Shown: positions 10,901 to 22,218 of the stretch, one piece after another
Numbering within the stretch: position 1 is the first letter of the stretch
How the letters are laid out: each line of letters opens with the position of its first letter
Assembly (NCBI GenBank): GCA_033558025.1
Contig: JAUCEF010000018.1
Span: forward strand, 2,046,001-2,110,000
From: Phytophthora sp. 'mugwort'
Taxonomy: Eukaryota; Oomycota; Peronosporomycetes; Peronosporales; Peronosporaceae
Length of the DNA stretch: 64,000 nt
Direction of reading: 5' to 3'
Translations under genes and position numbers: made by a program
Notes under the pieces: model-generated
Told to the model about the DNA's origin: nothing
The model's input: the letters and a program-made list of their open reading frames with translations, nothing else
Database searches by the model: none

Positions 10901-12134
10901 GGAGTTTATCTACACGGACAACTTTACCATGGACGTGAATAGGAACTCGTATTATCTGGTTCACGACGTGTTACGAGCAGCAAAAATCTACAAACTCCCC
11001 AGTCTGATGCAGCTCTGTCACGAACGTCTCTTGTCAGCAGCCCCGTCGTCTCTCTTTGATGCTTCCGCTCCCTCGTCGATGCTTAATGAGATCGCCGAAG
11101 ACGACGAGCAAAGCGATACAAACAGTGAAGAAGACATAGACGAACACAAGGGCGTCCGAGACGCTACTCGCACGCTAAATGACGACATGAAGTTCGCTCT
11201 AAGTGATGAAGTATGGGCTGACACAGTGCTGCTCGCAGAAGGACGTTTCATTCCAGTGCATCGTTGCTTGTTAACCGCTCGAAGCGAGTATTTCCGAGCT
11301 GTACTGGCGTTCCGTCGCTCAGCTGCAAACCTCATTGAGAACGCTCCTACTGATACAAATCTAGCGGTCATGAACGTCGAGGACTCGTACGCTGGAATTG
11401 TACGCGTACTTCGCTTTATTTACTACGACCAAGTCACGCTACCACAAGTGCAAAGGAACAGAGTAACTAAGGAGAATATCGTGAAAAACGAGAGCTATAA
11501 TACGAACGAGCGCGAGGACGAAGAAGATGCGAGCGACCAGCTATTGGAAGACCTCGTGGCAGCAGACAAGTACGGATTGAAACGGATGAAGCGTCTCTGT
11601 GAGCATGCCATTTCGGTGACGGCGACAAACTGTCTTGAAGTACTGGCAGTTGCTGAGTTAGTGCATGCTGCACACCTCAAACAGGTGGCAATGAGGTTTA
11701 TACAGACGCATCTTGCAGTCGTCATAGCTCGTCGAGAGGAATTTCAACGCTTTCAAGAGGATTTTCCTCAATTACTTGAGGAACTTTATACCAGTCTCCG
11801 AGACGCAAGTCGAGACGAGTTTCTACTACGGGTAAGTTATTTATTTTATTGTTATTTTTAATTGAGTTTATATAACCCGTTTTGAGGCTTGTAGGAATGG
11901 CACACGGACGTGGGAACTCGTTTAGCGGCTGAGCGCGAGGAACGAGAGCTCGAACGGGGCAAAGAGTCGGCAGCAGCAACTTTTCCGTGGGTGCCACTGA
12001 GTTTGACAGTAGCTTTTGGTACCATGTACTTGTCCATGATGGAAACCCAAGAGCACGAATATACTGCAGTCCCCGCCACTAATTTAGTAGCGATCGCCGC
12101 GATTGGAGGAGCCATCATGATGGGGTATGTGTAG
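7958..12134 (+). CDS. RCC1-repeat / double BTB protein with C-terminal membrane segments
   Basis: Five exons with phase-0 GT-AG introns: 7958-8227, 8292-8726, 8802-9287, 9351-11831 and 11895-12134, giving about 1,303 residues. Residues 1-397 are mostly unrecognised; a stretch in exon 2 (YFLSRLRQQLV, then DEAAQLAFLLLEEQQ) weakly recalls the FERM central lobe. Residues about 398-828 carry RCC1 blades (repeated SWG, TWGRGNSGQQGRG, VACGDAH, VSCGSGF motifs). A BTB domain follows at about 847-957 (DLVLIVSGQRLLVHKLLLA to FIYTDNF), and a second at about 1019-1150 (WADTVLLAEGRFIPVHRCLL to FIYYDQV, with an acidic insert). The last exon ends in two hydrophobic segments, the second forming the C-terminus. 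RCC1-BTB proteins are usually CUL3 adaptors or GTPase-related scaffolds; a tail-anchored form is inferred. The ATG at 7958 is the first in frame. Confidence 0.85.
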
Positions 12135-12254
12135 AAATATACATGTAGTTTATTCAGAGCGAGCTTTCTTCGTTGCTAGTGGCTCCGACGGTACAGCGCG
12201 GGTCAAGTACAAACACTGGAGAAGGTAGTTCAAGCTCACGGTTGATCGTCTGTG

Positions 12255-13455
12255 CTAGTGAGCTAGAGTTATCCCTACAATGTCCCGGTATCCCTGAGCT
12301 GTGAGTTTCTCCATCATGCGACGCTCCAGCGAGTGCTTGAGATCGTTCTCGATCTCAAGCACTCGCTGGGAGCCATCACGGAAAGTGACGAGCACTCGAC
12401 GGCAGGGAATTGGCATTCGAGCTAACGCCGCCACTGAGATGCCACGCGTTGCGCATCATGAGCTCAAACTCGTCGTCGTGGCCGATCCCGACGCTTAAAT
12501 CCTTATAGTATTCGAGGAACTCGTGCCACGTGATGACGCCGTCGCCTCGCGAGTCAGCCAGCTCGAAGACGCTCATCATCTCGAGCATCGCGTCACGAGG
12601 CTTCATCCGTCCCGAGAGAACGTCCGGATGCTGGGAGGCGTCATACAGTAACTCAACCTCTTCGATTGTCGCACAACCGTCTCCTGAAGTGTCTAAGACT
12701 GCGAACGCCTTCTTCACTATGAGGATACGGCGCTTCGACATCGCTCCCTGACAGGAGAAACATGCGTTAGAAATGACCGTCATCAAGGAATACGACCGAT
12801 AACCTACCCGGAGACCTCGTATAAATTCCTCAATCGAAATTTTGCCATTTTGGTCCCTATCGAAGCATCGAAACGTGCGCTCGAGCTCCTCTGGATCAAC
12901 ATCACGAACGCCCAAGCGTGCGATGCCGTCACGAAATTCCTACATTGTTTTTAAAGCATCACGTCTTTAGAAATGGTAAACAGATAAAAGGACTTTCAAA
13001 CGACATCACTTGACCGTGAACTCGATCACGCCATTCCTGTTCTCGTCCATATGACGCAAGAGCACACCAAGTGTCCGCAGTCCATTCTTGCCGCCTGCTT
13101 CCAAGATGGTGTCTCGCACACGCTCCAGAAGCGACCGAGTCCGTGCCGTCAGCACAATTCGTCCGGCACATCCCGTGACAGCGCGCGCGAACTCGGCGTA
13201 GCTCAGGACGCCGTCTAGATCTGCATCGTAGCGGTCGAAAAGCGCCTCGGTCTCGGCTTGTACGCCCATAAAGTTGAGCGACAGCATGGCGCGTGCAAAC
13301 TCGTCAAAGTCCAGAACGCCGGAGCCGTCGCGGTCGAAGCTTCGAAAGTGCTTGGCTAGCAGTGCTGCCTGACTGTGTTCGTCACGATAACCTGACCGCA
13401 CCTCGAACATCTCGCGCAGTCTAACCTCCATCGCGTCAACTTTACTCGCATTCAT
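12255..13455 (-). CDS. Six-EF-hand calcium-binding protein with apparent frameshift near C-terminus
   Basis: Three exons read downward: 13455-13015, 12939-12808 and 12747 onward. Six EF-hand loops are visible: DRDGSGVLDFDEF, DADLDGVLSYAEF, DENRNGVIEFTEF (rebuilt across intron 1), DRDQNGKISIEEF, DTSGDGCATIEEV and DSRGDGVITWHEF. All keep acidic residues at positions 1 and 12 except the fifth, which has V after the final E. The frame then runs to a stop at 12376, but the better continuation lies one base out of frame: from about 12405 a second frame encodes CRRVLVTFRDGSQRVLEIEN and further sequence to a stop at 12255. That tail resembles the conserved C-terminus of EF-hand proteins found in flagellate eukaryotes. 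The frames meet at a GGG run (12405-12407), so an extra base, real or a sequencing error, is likely. The role is calcium sensing, perhaps flagellar, by analogy only. Confidence 0.75.
12326..12369. repeat. Perfect 20-base inverted repeat, 4-base loop, in EF-hand 3' coding region
   Basis: CCAGCGAGTGCTTGAGATCG at 12326-12345 is followed by TTCT and then by its exact reverse complement at 12350-12369. It lies inside the shifted C-terminal frame of the EF-hand gene, where both arms code for protein (SQRVLEIEN and DLKHSLE). Confidence 0.95.
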
Positions 13456-13852
13456 GGGACTTCGTGGTAGGCAACGTGGATGGTTCCGTACACTAGTCGC
13501 TCAGGAATAGCATGGCGTTTGAAGGGTTAAGAATACTCACCTTTTATGAGGAATAACTAGATGGCACATTGGAACTAAACCAAAAACGAAAAATGGCAAT
13601 GAGCCATTCAGACGCTTGCGGCTCGCGACTCCACTCTTTGAGACGAAATCACGTCGTTTTTCAACCGCGGCGATATCCCAAGAACGTAATCGGTAAACCT
13701 GCATCAGCACGCTGTACCGACAATCAACATTAATCTCGGATGGGGAGATCTGCTAACATTCCTCACCAGCATATTAACGGGCAGTAGAGAGACTGGCTCA
13801 TTCCATTTGCAGCAGACAGCACACGCGATCATCTTTGGAAACTTCGTTAACC
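13456..13852. other. Intergenic, promoter region for Kazal gene
   Basis: A 397-base gap between the divergent EF-hand and Kazal genes. The right end holds the oomycete initiator at 13796. Otherwise it is AT-rich, with no ORF or repeat that I can support. Confidence 0.6.
13796..13809 (+). promoter_or_regulatory. Oomycete core promoter (Inr-like)
   Basis: GCTCATTCCATTTG matches the oomycete initiator consensus GCTCATTYYNCAWTTT except for one missing base. It sits 44 bases before the Kazal gene ATG at 13853, a normal distance for this element. Confidence 0.65.
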
Positions 13853-14306
13853 ATGAAATCAGCAATTCTTTTCACGCTTTTGGCCGTCGACATCACTGTT
13901 GGCAGTGCTCAGCGACCACGGTTGACTAGAAACCCAGCCTTTACCCTTCAACCGGATGATCCGGACTGTCCGAAGCACTGCATCGATATCTATGACCCAG
14001 TTGGCGACGAGAAGGGCAACATGTACGCGAACAAGTGCTACAAGAAGCGAGCAAAGTGCGGAAACAAGGTCGAAACGGTTGCTCCCTTCTGGTAAAACTA
14101 CAAGTGTCAACGGTGACCCAACAGGCCGTCAGTCGTCCAGCGGCAAGTGTCCATAAGGCTGCCCTGACGTTGAGTTACCCGTCTGCGGCTCTGACGGGAT
14201 CAGGTACGGCAACCCGTGCGAGCTCAAGGTCACTGCCTGCAAACACCCGGAATTCTACACTGTCGAGGATGGCGAGGCCTGTTTCGGCTCAAAGGAAACC
14301 TCTTAA
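13853..14306 (+). pseudogene. Secreted Kazal-like protease inhibitor (EPI type), broken two-domain gene
   Basis: The ATG at 13853 opens a hydrophobic signal peptide ending near GSA, then an atypical Kazal domain of the reduced-cysteine type known from Phytophthora EPI inhibitors (PVGDEKGNMYANKC core). This frame stops at 14093-14095, giving an 80-residue protein. A second, classical six-cysteine Kazal domain (PVCGSDGIRYGNPCEL, then C and VEDGEAC) continues in another frame to TAA at 14304. Two lesions separate the domains: a one-base frame change near 14084-14088 (CCCTT) and an in-frame TAA at 14154 just before the second domain. EPI proteins inhibit host apoplastic subtilases. The first domain alone may still be made and secreted, so loss of function may be partial. 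Confidence 0.8.
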
Positions 14307-14371
14307 GCGGAATAGTTTGATGACAAAGGTGTCTAAGCCGACTCAATACCTTTAAGAAGAAAAAAAACTGC

Positions 14372-14746
14372 CTACAGTTGCTTGTCCTGTAGCATCTTCT
14401 TGAGCTGCTGATTCTGCTGGGCCACATATTTCGCGTTGCTGCCTGCCGCCCGACGAATCTCTGGCTCCTGCAAGAATATACCAATACACATACTGAATTA
14501 ACGAAACTGATGGACTGAAGTGACGCGACTGAAGTGACGCTTTGTGAATTTCTATACCTCATGCTGGAAGTTGGCGTCGGCGCGGCGCTCCGCCCACTTC
14601 ATGACGTAATAGCCACCGATGATGGGCGTCGTGAAGTACACGAGCCCCATGACGCGCTGCCCATTCCTGGACAGCGGGATCCGCGTGCTGTGAATCTTCT
14701 TCTTGAGCGCCTCGTGGCGCTCGCCCAGTCGGTGCAAGAACTCCAT
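14372..14746 (-). CDS. Small single-pass membrane protein, 94 aa, two exons
   Basis: Exon 1 is 14746-14558 and exon 2 is 14467-14372; the intron begins GTATAG and ends TTGCAG. The product has a charged N-terminus (EALKKKIHSTRIPLSRNGQ), one short hydrophobic segment at about residues 33-50 (MGLVYFTTPIIGGYYVMKWA), then a polar, helix-prone C-terminus. I do not recognise the family. The size, the basic N-terminus and the single GG-containing helix suggest a mitochondrial inner-membrane protein, but this is a guess. It lies only 65 bases from the end of the Kazal remnant (convergent) and 155 bases from the divergent ankyrin gene. Confidence 0.65.
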
Positions 14747-14901
14747 ATTTCCCTCACCTCACAAAAATAGCAACCTGCCACTTTTAGTTTGTCGCAAATA
14801 TTCAAGATGCATTTTCACAATAAGATCTAAACAAATAAAAGTACCGTAGTTCTGCAAATATGTACCCATGTCGCGAAACGACGCAGTGTGACCTTGCCGA
14901 C

Positions 14902-17135
14902 ATGGAAGGCGGGGATGATACATGGAATACTGCTGGCGAGGACGGAGGTGAGGAGGATATTTGATTCCATTGCGTAGGTATTTGCTGAAGAATATTGTGT
15001 CATCATTTGATCTGAAGCCGACGTAGGGGCGTATCCTGAAGGTTACACTTACGACGCCGCGTACTACCAAGAAGGTTACGATGCCTCGTACCAGCAGGAA
15101 GGATATGGTGCCTATTACTCGCAGCAAGACGCTGGACAAGAGGGTAGTGGCGCTTACCAGTATCAATACAGCTACGACCCCAGCGCTGTCTCTCAAGGAC
15201 AAGACTACAGTTACTCTCTTACTGGTGAGGAGTATGAAGCGGATCAACAGTATACTACAGAGACGCCGGAGACTTGGAGTTATAGTCCAGAAGAGAGGCA
15301 GCAAGTATACTTGGACCAGCTCGCAATGGAACAAACGGCTGGCTACTACTACGATGAACAAGGAAACTTCATTAACGGGTACGGACAAGAGTCCCCCACA
15401 AATGTTTTTAACCAGGAAACGTACTGGGACTCGGGTCTCAATAGCACCAATTCACCATACTATGAAGACGAATCCGCACCGGAGGCAGGCAAAGGAATCC
15501 CTCAAGATGAGACAGATGCAGATGAATCGAAGTCAGGATCTATAGATTCGGCCACGACGAAGAATATCGAAAGAAAACCCCCTCAGAAAACCATAAAGCA
15601 AGACACCAGTGGCAGGGCCGCGTCGCCAGCAAGGAAAAAGGTGCGAGTTTTAGTCGCCTTGAGTGCATACATTGTACTCATAATGCATGTTTTGTCTCGA
15701 AACGAGCGAACAGAAGACGAAAAAGGAACGCATCGCAGAGCGTCAGGCCTTATTGGAAAAGGAGGAAGAGGAGCGACTCAACGCACAAGATGCGACGGAG
15801 GCTGCAGATATAAGCAACAATGTGCCTGGAAACAGCATAGCGGCAGATAGCAAAAAAAGCAAAACACTTACGAAGAAAAAGACGGGAATTGTGGGGCGCG
15901 AGAGAGCCAAATTCCAGATCAAGCTGCGCATTATCAAAGCCATTAAGCAAACTCGTATGCCTGTGCAACTCCGTATCCTCCCGACGGTAGAGTATCCCCC
16001 GTATTTACCCATCCGTATCCAATCCGAACTAACATGTGGATGTTCTGAATTGTAGCTTCGAAAACATTTGACTCCAATGGACAAATATTTTGAAGGCAAA
16101 AGTGTCGAATGCGTCTTGTCCGACATTTTCTGGGCATCAATGAAAGGCGACATCGGGCGCATCAAGTATCTTGTGGAAATTGAAGGAGAAAATCCAACTG
16201 ACAGTACGCTGGACCCGTGGAATGTAAGAAAAAAAAAGATTTCTCTTCTTGCGCTCTTTAAGAAATGTTTTGATCGATATTTAACTAAAAATTCTCACCA
16301 GCTTCATCAAACTCCTCTTCACTGGTAATATATATATATAAAAATGAGTATTACAGAGGTGAAGTCGGCAATTTAACAACCTCGTCTTTTCTTGCTTTAC
16401 AGGGCCGCGAAAGGCGGCTCAGTTCCCGTGCTGAGCTATTTGCTGGCAGCAGGTGCCAGTCCAAGAAGCTTAGACGAGAACGGCAGTTTACCCTTGTAAG
16501 TTCGACGAAGTTAACACAGTTAGCGAGCATTCTTACTCTAGAATCTGTGGTCTTTCGTCTTGTCAGACATCTCTCGTGCTGGGCTGGCCACATTGACGCT
16601 AGTCTAGTGCTACTGCGTGCTTCCGACGTGAAAGATCTGTACGTCCAAGACTATGATGTAAGGTCACCGCTAATTTCAATTCCCATAGCCACACTTACAA
16701 ATTAAATGTACGCTTTTTTGGTAATACAGGGCGCCATGTGCCCTCTAGACTGGGTGAACGTTCGCGGTCACAGGAAGTTGCTTAAAGCAATCGAAAAGGT
16801 ACATCACTTTATGAACCTTTTTTCGATCTTAGCACGAATATTCACGACAATTGACCATCTTCCAGTATCAAGATTCCTTGTGGCTGCCCAAGTTTGTAGA
16901 CGACTTGATCCGAGGCATTGTCCGCTACAAGATTAAACTGTTCAAAGAGCCATTGAAAAAGCCCTTAAAGGCGAATGTTGAGGCCAAACCAGACTCAGAC
17001 TCAGCTACGGCCACAGTTTCAACAATTGCTACGACTGCTAATCCAACTGACACATCAGTGGAAAATCCCGCAACGGATTCTTCCAATATTACGACAGATT
17101 CCCAGCCACAAAACGTCACTGTTGAAGCATCTTAA
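14902..17135 (+). CDS. Tyr/Gln-rich ankyrin-repeat protein, nine exons
   Basis: Exons: 14902-14947, 15027-15640, 15714-15986, 16056-16223, 16302-16324 (23 bases), 16403-16495, 16567-16657, 16730-16798 and 16866-17135. These join in frame to about 548 residues. Residues 1-220 are low-complexity and rich in Tyr, Gln, Gly and acidic residues (repeated YQEGY, YYSQQ, YEADQQY). Residues 221-311 are a basic/acidic helical stretch (KKERIAERQALLEKEEEERL). Then come ankyrin repeats spread over exons 4-8: TPLHWAAKGGSVPVLSYLLA, the conserved LPLHLSCWAGHIDASLVLLR joined across a splice, and CPLDWVNVRGHRKLLKAIE. The tail is Ser/Thr-rich. A scaffold role is likely; the prion-like N-terminus could allow phase separation (inference). 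The gene ends 80 bases from the 3' end of the opposite-strand ABC transporter. Confidence 0.75.
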
Positions 17136-17215
17136 GACCCAACAAGTGGATCGAAAACTTGTTAAGCACGACAAGGGCTCCGTCCTCAAAATCTTTGGGT
17201 TAAAAGTCAAGGTTT

Positions 17216-20200
17216 TTAACATTTTTCACTCGTTACAGTCGAGTTCGCTAAGCGGTAGAACAACGATTGCGGGTTCGTTGCCAGTTCTTTTGGATCGCCA
17301 CTTTCAGCGATGCGGCCATTCTCAAGCAACAGAACACGGTCGCAATGCATGATCGTTTCAATACGATGAGCCACTGTGAGTACTGTGGATGTCGCAAACT
17401 CGGAAGCTATAGCCTATAACCAAGGAAGAAAAACTCATTAAAAAACACAATAACAACAATACTGACGCTGAATACTCACAAACCTTTGAAATGACACGCT
17501 CGGTCTCCTGATCGATTGATGCAGTGGCCTCATCGATACAAAGTACCTTGGATGGACATACCAGCGCTCTTGCAATACAAAGCAGTTGAGCTTGTCCCTG
17601 GCTAAAGGTTGCCGCTTGTTCTTCCGCCCCACCTTCAATGACAGTCTCAAGCCCGTGGTCAAGCTTGGCGATCGTATTCGCAAGGCCTCCACACTGACGC
17701 AGCACCGTCCAAAGCCGCTCATCGTCGAGGATTCCACTTGGATCCAGATTCGACCGCACTGTCCCCGAGAAAAGCACGACATCTTGTGGGATGTAACTCA
17801 GTCGTGACCGTAGATCCTGGAGACCGACCGAGATTAATGACACGTGGTCGATCGTAATACTGCCATGTCGCTCCCATGACACAGCTCGAAACAGAGCGTT
17901 CAATAGTGTCGACTTCCCGGCACCTGTTCGTCCGCAGATGCCTAGCTTCTGACCAGCAGGGATCTCACACGTGACATATTTCAGTGCTGGGGGTACGACT
18001 CGTGGGCCTACCCACTCCCATTCAGCATCACCAAACTGGTCGTGCTGCTCCGATCGTTGCATAGGTGGATCACCATAAGTTACAGTCAGCGCTTTGATTG
18101 AAATATGGCCCGCTGTCGGCCAATTGGGCGGCAGGTTGCTCGTCTTCTCAGCTCTAACAAACACTTCTTCAGGCTCCAGATCCGTGTACTCTTTGACACG
18201 TTCGACGGCGATCATCTGACGCTCAGTATCGACGAAGCTGTTGAAGAGCGAGTTGAGCTTCCCGACAATCGGAAGCGCGTACGTGAGCGTGAGACCAAGT
18301 ATACCAGGATTCACAGCGCCAGTGACGTTGAACTGAGCCACGGCGAACAGTGCGACGAATGACGTCACGCATACGCCCAGCATGTCCAGGCGCAAACCGA
18401 ACCAGGCGCCAGTAGTTGAGCTAAGGAACGACACGCGCTGACTACGATTCAAACACGCCCTGTAGCTGTCGACGTACTGCTGCTGCTTTTGTGCAGCGCG
18501 AATGACAGCGAGACCAGCTAAAGTATCAGTAAACATGGCCAGGAGAGGCGACTGCGTTGCGGCATCCAGTCGCTTAAGGTGACGCGAACTCGGACGGTAC
18601 GCACGCTGCAACTGGAAGTACACGACGCTTAACGGGACCAGCAACAGCAGCACCAAGCGGTTCCCGTACAAGAGAATAGCAAGCGCGCCCACCACGTCCG
18701 CTGCATCCTTGAGACAAATATTGAGACTGAATGGCAGAGATTCATCCACCGCGTACGTGTCTCCACTCAGTCGGTTAAGCACTCGCCCGGTCGGAGTGCG
18801 CTCGAAGAACCGCAACGGAGCTGCAAACACGCTCTGCACCAGCTTCTTGTACGTGACTCGAGCTGCGCGCAGTCCGCCGTAAGCAAAGACAAGCGAGCGA
18901 CAGAACCCAGCCGCGATGTTCACCGCTGCGATGTCCAGCAACACGAACGCAAACTCTCGCGGCGTGATCGAGTGGCTGCCGTTCGTATACACAGCGATCC
19001 ACCAGTCCAGTAAGTTACGGGACACCTGCATGACTGCCACGGCCAGTAAGATACCGACTGAGAGCGTCCAGCCGACATCAAATGAGTAGCTTTTCCACAC
19101 GTACCAGCCTACAGCACCAGTTTCCCGGTGTTCTTCCTCCTCCTTCAGGTCTTCCAGCACTTGCTCGGGTTCTGCTTCAGCTTCAACGTGATCGTCTTCT
19201 TCTAAGTCTAATTGAGCTGTGGACGCTGTGTCATCGGCGAGCCGAGAGCTCTTTAACAAGGTCATTAGGCGACTGGGAGGATATTGTGTCTTCAATATGC
19301 TGTAAGTACCTTGTTCAACGATATAACCTTCATCCATGACGATAATCTGAGCATCTGTAGGGAAAAGCGGCAGTAGATGAAGTGAATGCGTCACGATAAC
19401 CACTGCAGCATCCCCAGGGAAGATACTGGAGCCCGACATGAAGCAGTTGGTGATCACTTTACTAGCAGTCGTGACATCTAAACCGCTGAGTGGATCGTCC
19501 AAGAGGTAGAGTCCTGCGTCTTGGTAAAGAGCGCGAGCGAGGTTGATTCGAGCACGCTGGCCACCGCTCAAGTTACTGCCGCTCTCAGCCACATTGTATG
19601 GCGGCTTCATGCTGCGAAGATCCACGTGAAGCTGACAGGCTCGTAGAACATGCTCGTACCGGACACGATCCAATTCCGAGCCAAAGTCTTCATCGTCTGC
19701 GTTGCATGACATTGTAACGTTTGTTTGGACATTGCCACGGAAGAGCCACGGACACTGCGGGGAGTACGAGCACCGCGAATTGGTTTGACGCTTGTAGAAA
19801 ACAGTCGAGCTATTGCTTGAGCTTAATCGTTTGGGCAATTCACCCAGTAATGCAAGCAAAAGCGACGATTTGCCTGCACCTACTGGACCACACACGACGT
19901 AGGTCGCTCCTGGTCGTAAGTCGAGCTGCTTGATACGTAGCACAAACTGGTGCGCAGCATGCCGTGAAGGAGAATCCTCCATTAAAAGGGGCGTCTCTGC
20001 GTTAAATCCCTCCGTGTCTTCTTCTTCTTCCGTGACATCCTTCGTTAACCCCCATTCAAAGTCACAATCACGAATACTCACGACTGTATCGATAAGTGGA
20101 GACTCGTACTCTCCTCTAGTCACTACACTCTTGTCTTCATCTTGTCTACGAAACAGGAAGCCACGAATACGGAGCGCTGACACTTTTGCTTCGAGAAATC

Positions 20201-21761
20201 CATTGATAATCCATGGGAAATAATTCATGGGGAAGATCAGTCGGTCGAGGAGTGCGATCGCAGTGAAGGCGTTGGCAGCTGAAATGACTCGGTTTGAGAA
20301 CACGGCTGTGGCAAAGACTGCGACCTGTACAATCACTGGCGTCGACGCCCAGAAGAAGACGCACAAGGCGTCCAAATACTTGCGTACTTGCAGTCTCCCG
20401 ACTTCAAGCAAGCGGCTTTTGTTCATAGAGTCAAGTCGCAGTAGCACCCATCCAAGTAGCTTTAGAGTGCGGATCGCCTTGAGACTCTCGGCTGCGAGAC
20501 CGACACGTTCATCACGGAAGCGCATCATATCTGCCGTGACACGCTGAATCTTCCGTCCCAAAAGAGTTTGGAGCGGTATCATGACTGCTAAGAGAGCGAC
20601 GCCAGCGACAAACGCAACGGAGACGGCTTTACTCAGCAGCAGGAGAGCGACTGCGATCTCGACTGGGATCAGTACCATGTCAAACACAGAACTGGGCAGT
20701 CCAACAAGGCGTCCGACATCAACTGAGAGCAAGTTCGTGATCCTACCGAGGCCGCCAGCGTCACGTTTATCTGGTCCCGAAAGCTGCAATGTCTGTGCGT
20801 AAATGGCCGAGACTAATCCAGCCCGCACTCTCAAGTCAAACCGCCGCCACGCGAGATTGTACTGCGTTCCTGACACGGCAGACAGGATAGAGCGCCCGAC
20901 CATTGCGACTGCGAGGTAATAACCTGTTGCAAGAGCTGGCGTCGACGAGTCAGCCCAATCTAAGAAGAGTTTAAGCAACACGGGGCTCGCTAATCCAATG
21001 GTTTTGTTTACACTTGACCAGACTGCAAAGACCAGCACGTCGGTACCATACAAGTGTCGAGCTACACGCACAAAGGACCGTTCCGAGGGGTTATGGTCTC
21101 GGAATTCCAGCTTCAAATGCTCCTCGAACAACGTCGCAGCGACCGACGTGGTGTCACGCAACGGGAGATTCGGGATGTCTTTCAGCTCCACTCGACGCTT
21201 CATTCCCAATGCAATAAACGGAGAAATCCAATGGTATGAGAGCTGCGAGAGCCAGCCAACTCGGTCCAGCGGACTCTCCATCGTCGTCTCTTTGGTGTCA
21301 GGAGTCTTTAAAGTCTCAACATCTCTAGTGCTTTGTCCACGACGTCGATACGTCAACACCCTGAGCACTGTCATCGCCGCTACTGCGAGCGAGATCAATA
21401 CCTTCCAGTGCATTAGCGTCAGTATCAGCATCTCTGACTGAGGTTTCTTTCCTCTTAGCGTCAGCTCCTCAACAGCAGTCAGCACCACAACCAACGTGAC
21501 AACTGTGCATGGTCGCTTATGTTGCACGAACTCAAGCACAGTCTCCACGGCGTAGAAGCACCAGGCCGCTGCTGCAACACTTGCACCGACCTCCAGTGAT
21601 GCGGCTGAGCGGTGCAGCGCTGCGACTCCCGCCACCGCCACGGAACAGGCCCCGGCAGCGATGATCACGACCACGTGCAGTACCAAAAGAACGGTATCGA
21701 GCTCACTCCAGCAACTTAAGCTTCTGCTCCGCCCCCCCGTGAGGTGCAGCACCTTCCTCAT
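17216..21761 (-). CDS. ABCC-family (MRP-type) ABC transporter, about 1,491 aa
   Basis: Exon 1 runs 21761-17484, exon 2 runs 17413-17216. The second exon supplies the conserved end of NBD2, including the switch histidine region (TVAHRIETIMHCDRVLLLEN), and stops at 17216; without splicing the frame would end early at 17358. The order is N-terminal membrane segments, MSD1, NBD1 (Walker A GPVGAGKS near residue 625, signature LSGGQ near 730, LLDDP near 750), an acidic linker, MSD2, then NBD2 (Walker A GRTGAGKS near 1277, signature variant FSQGQ near 1388, CIDEATAS near 1407). The unequal NBDs with Asp in place of the Walker B Glu in NBD1 fit ABCC exporters of conjugated organic anions. The Met at 21761 is the first in frame; an extra upstream exon cannot be excluded. 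Confidence 0.9.
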
Positions 21762-22218
21762 GCACAGCAGTAACAGTACCAGCTGAGAACCTGCATAGTA
21801 ATATCCAGCGTTTAAATTCCAAGTATTAACTAAATTTTATAATAACTATATCACAAAAGGTTGGTGGATGCACCTTGAAGCGCTAGCAGCTGCGTGCATT
21901 GCGCCGTCGATAGCGCTGCGCCGTTGAGCTCCACGCAATAGACGGAGAGCAGGCACATGGACGGAGGAAGATCGTCCAACCTATTGCGCCTGGTACCTGT
22001 ACTATAAAACCGGTATCTATCGGTTGTATTCATACCGGTATTTATGCAAAGTACACCCGATTAACAGTAAAGTTTTTTATGTCCTTGTTGGGCGAAGCCC
22101 CATTACTGTGAGCTCGTTTGAGGAGTTTTCGGCGTCCTTCGTTTACTTGCTAACATTGAACAACTCCCGGGCTTTGCCTTGATTGCGTTTCTTTAAGCTT
22201 AGCGCGGATTAGGACGAG
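21762..22218. other. Intergenic
   Basis: This is the upstream region of the ABC transporter, AT-rich near 21800-21860. Two copies of a CCGGTAT motif flank 22010-22040. There is no coding signal. A Copia 5' LTR would be expected near here, but I cannot match it to the 3' region of the Copia copy. Confidence 0.5.

Noticed and set aside
12376..12376. Short intron to explain the frame change in the EF-hand gene
   Set aside because: The two frames meet within a few bases and no GT-AG pair of realistic length fits; a single-base indel is simpler.
14759..15388. 209-codon minus-strand frame opposite the ankyrin gene
   Set aside because: It is a shadow of the Tyr/Gln-rich exon 2, with no homology and no promoter or splice logic.
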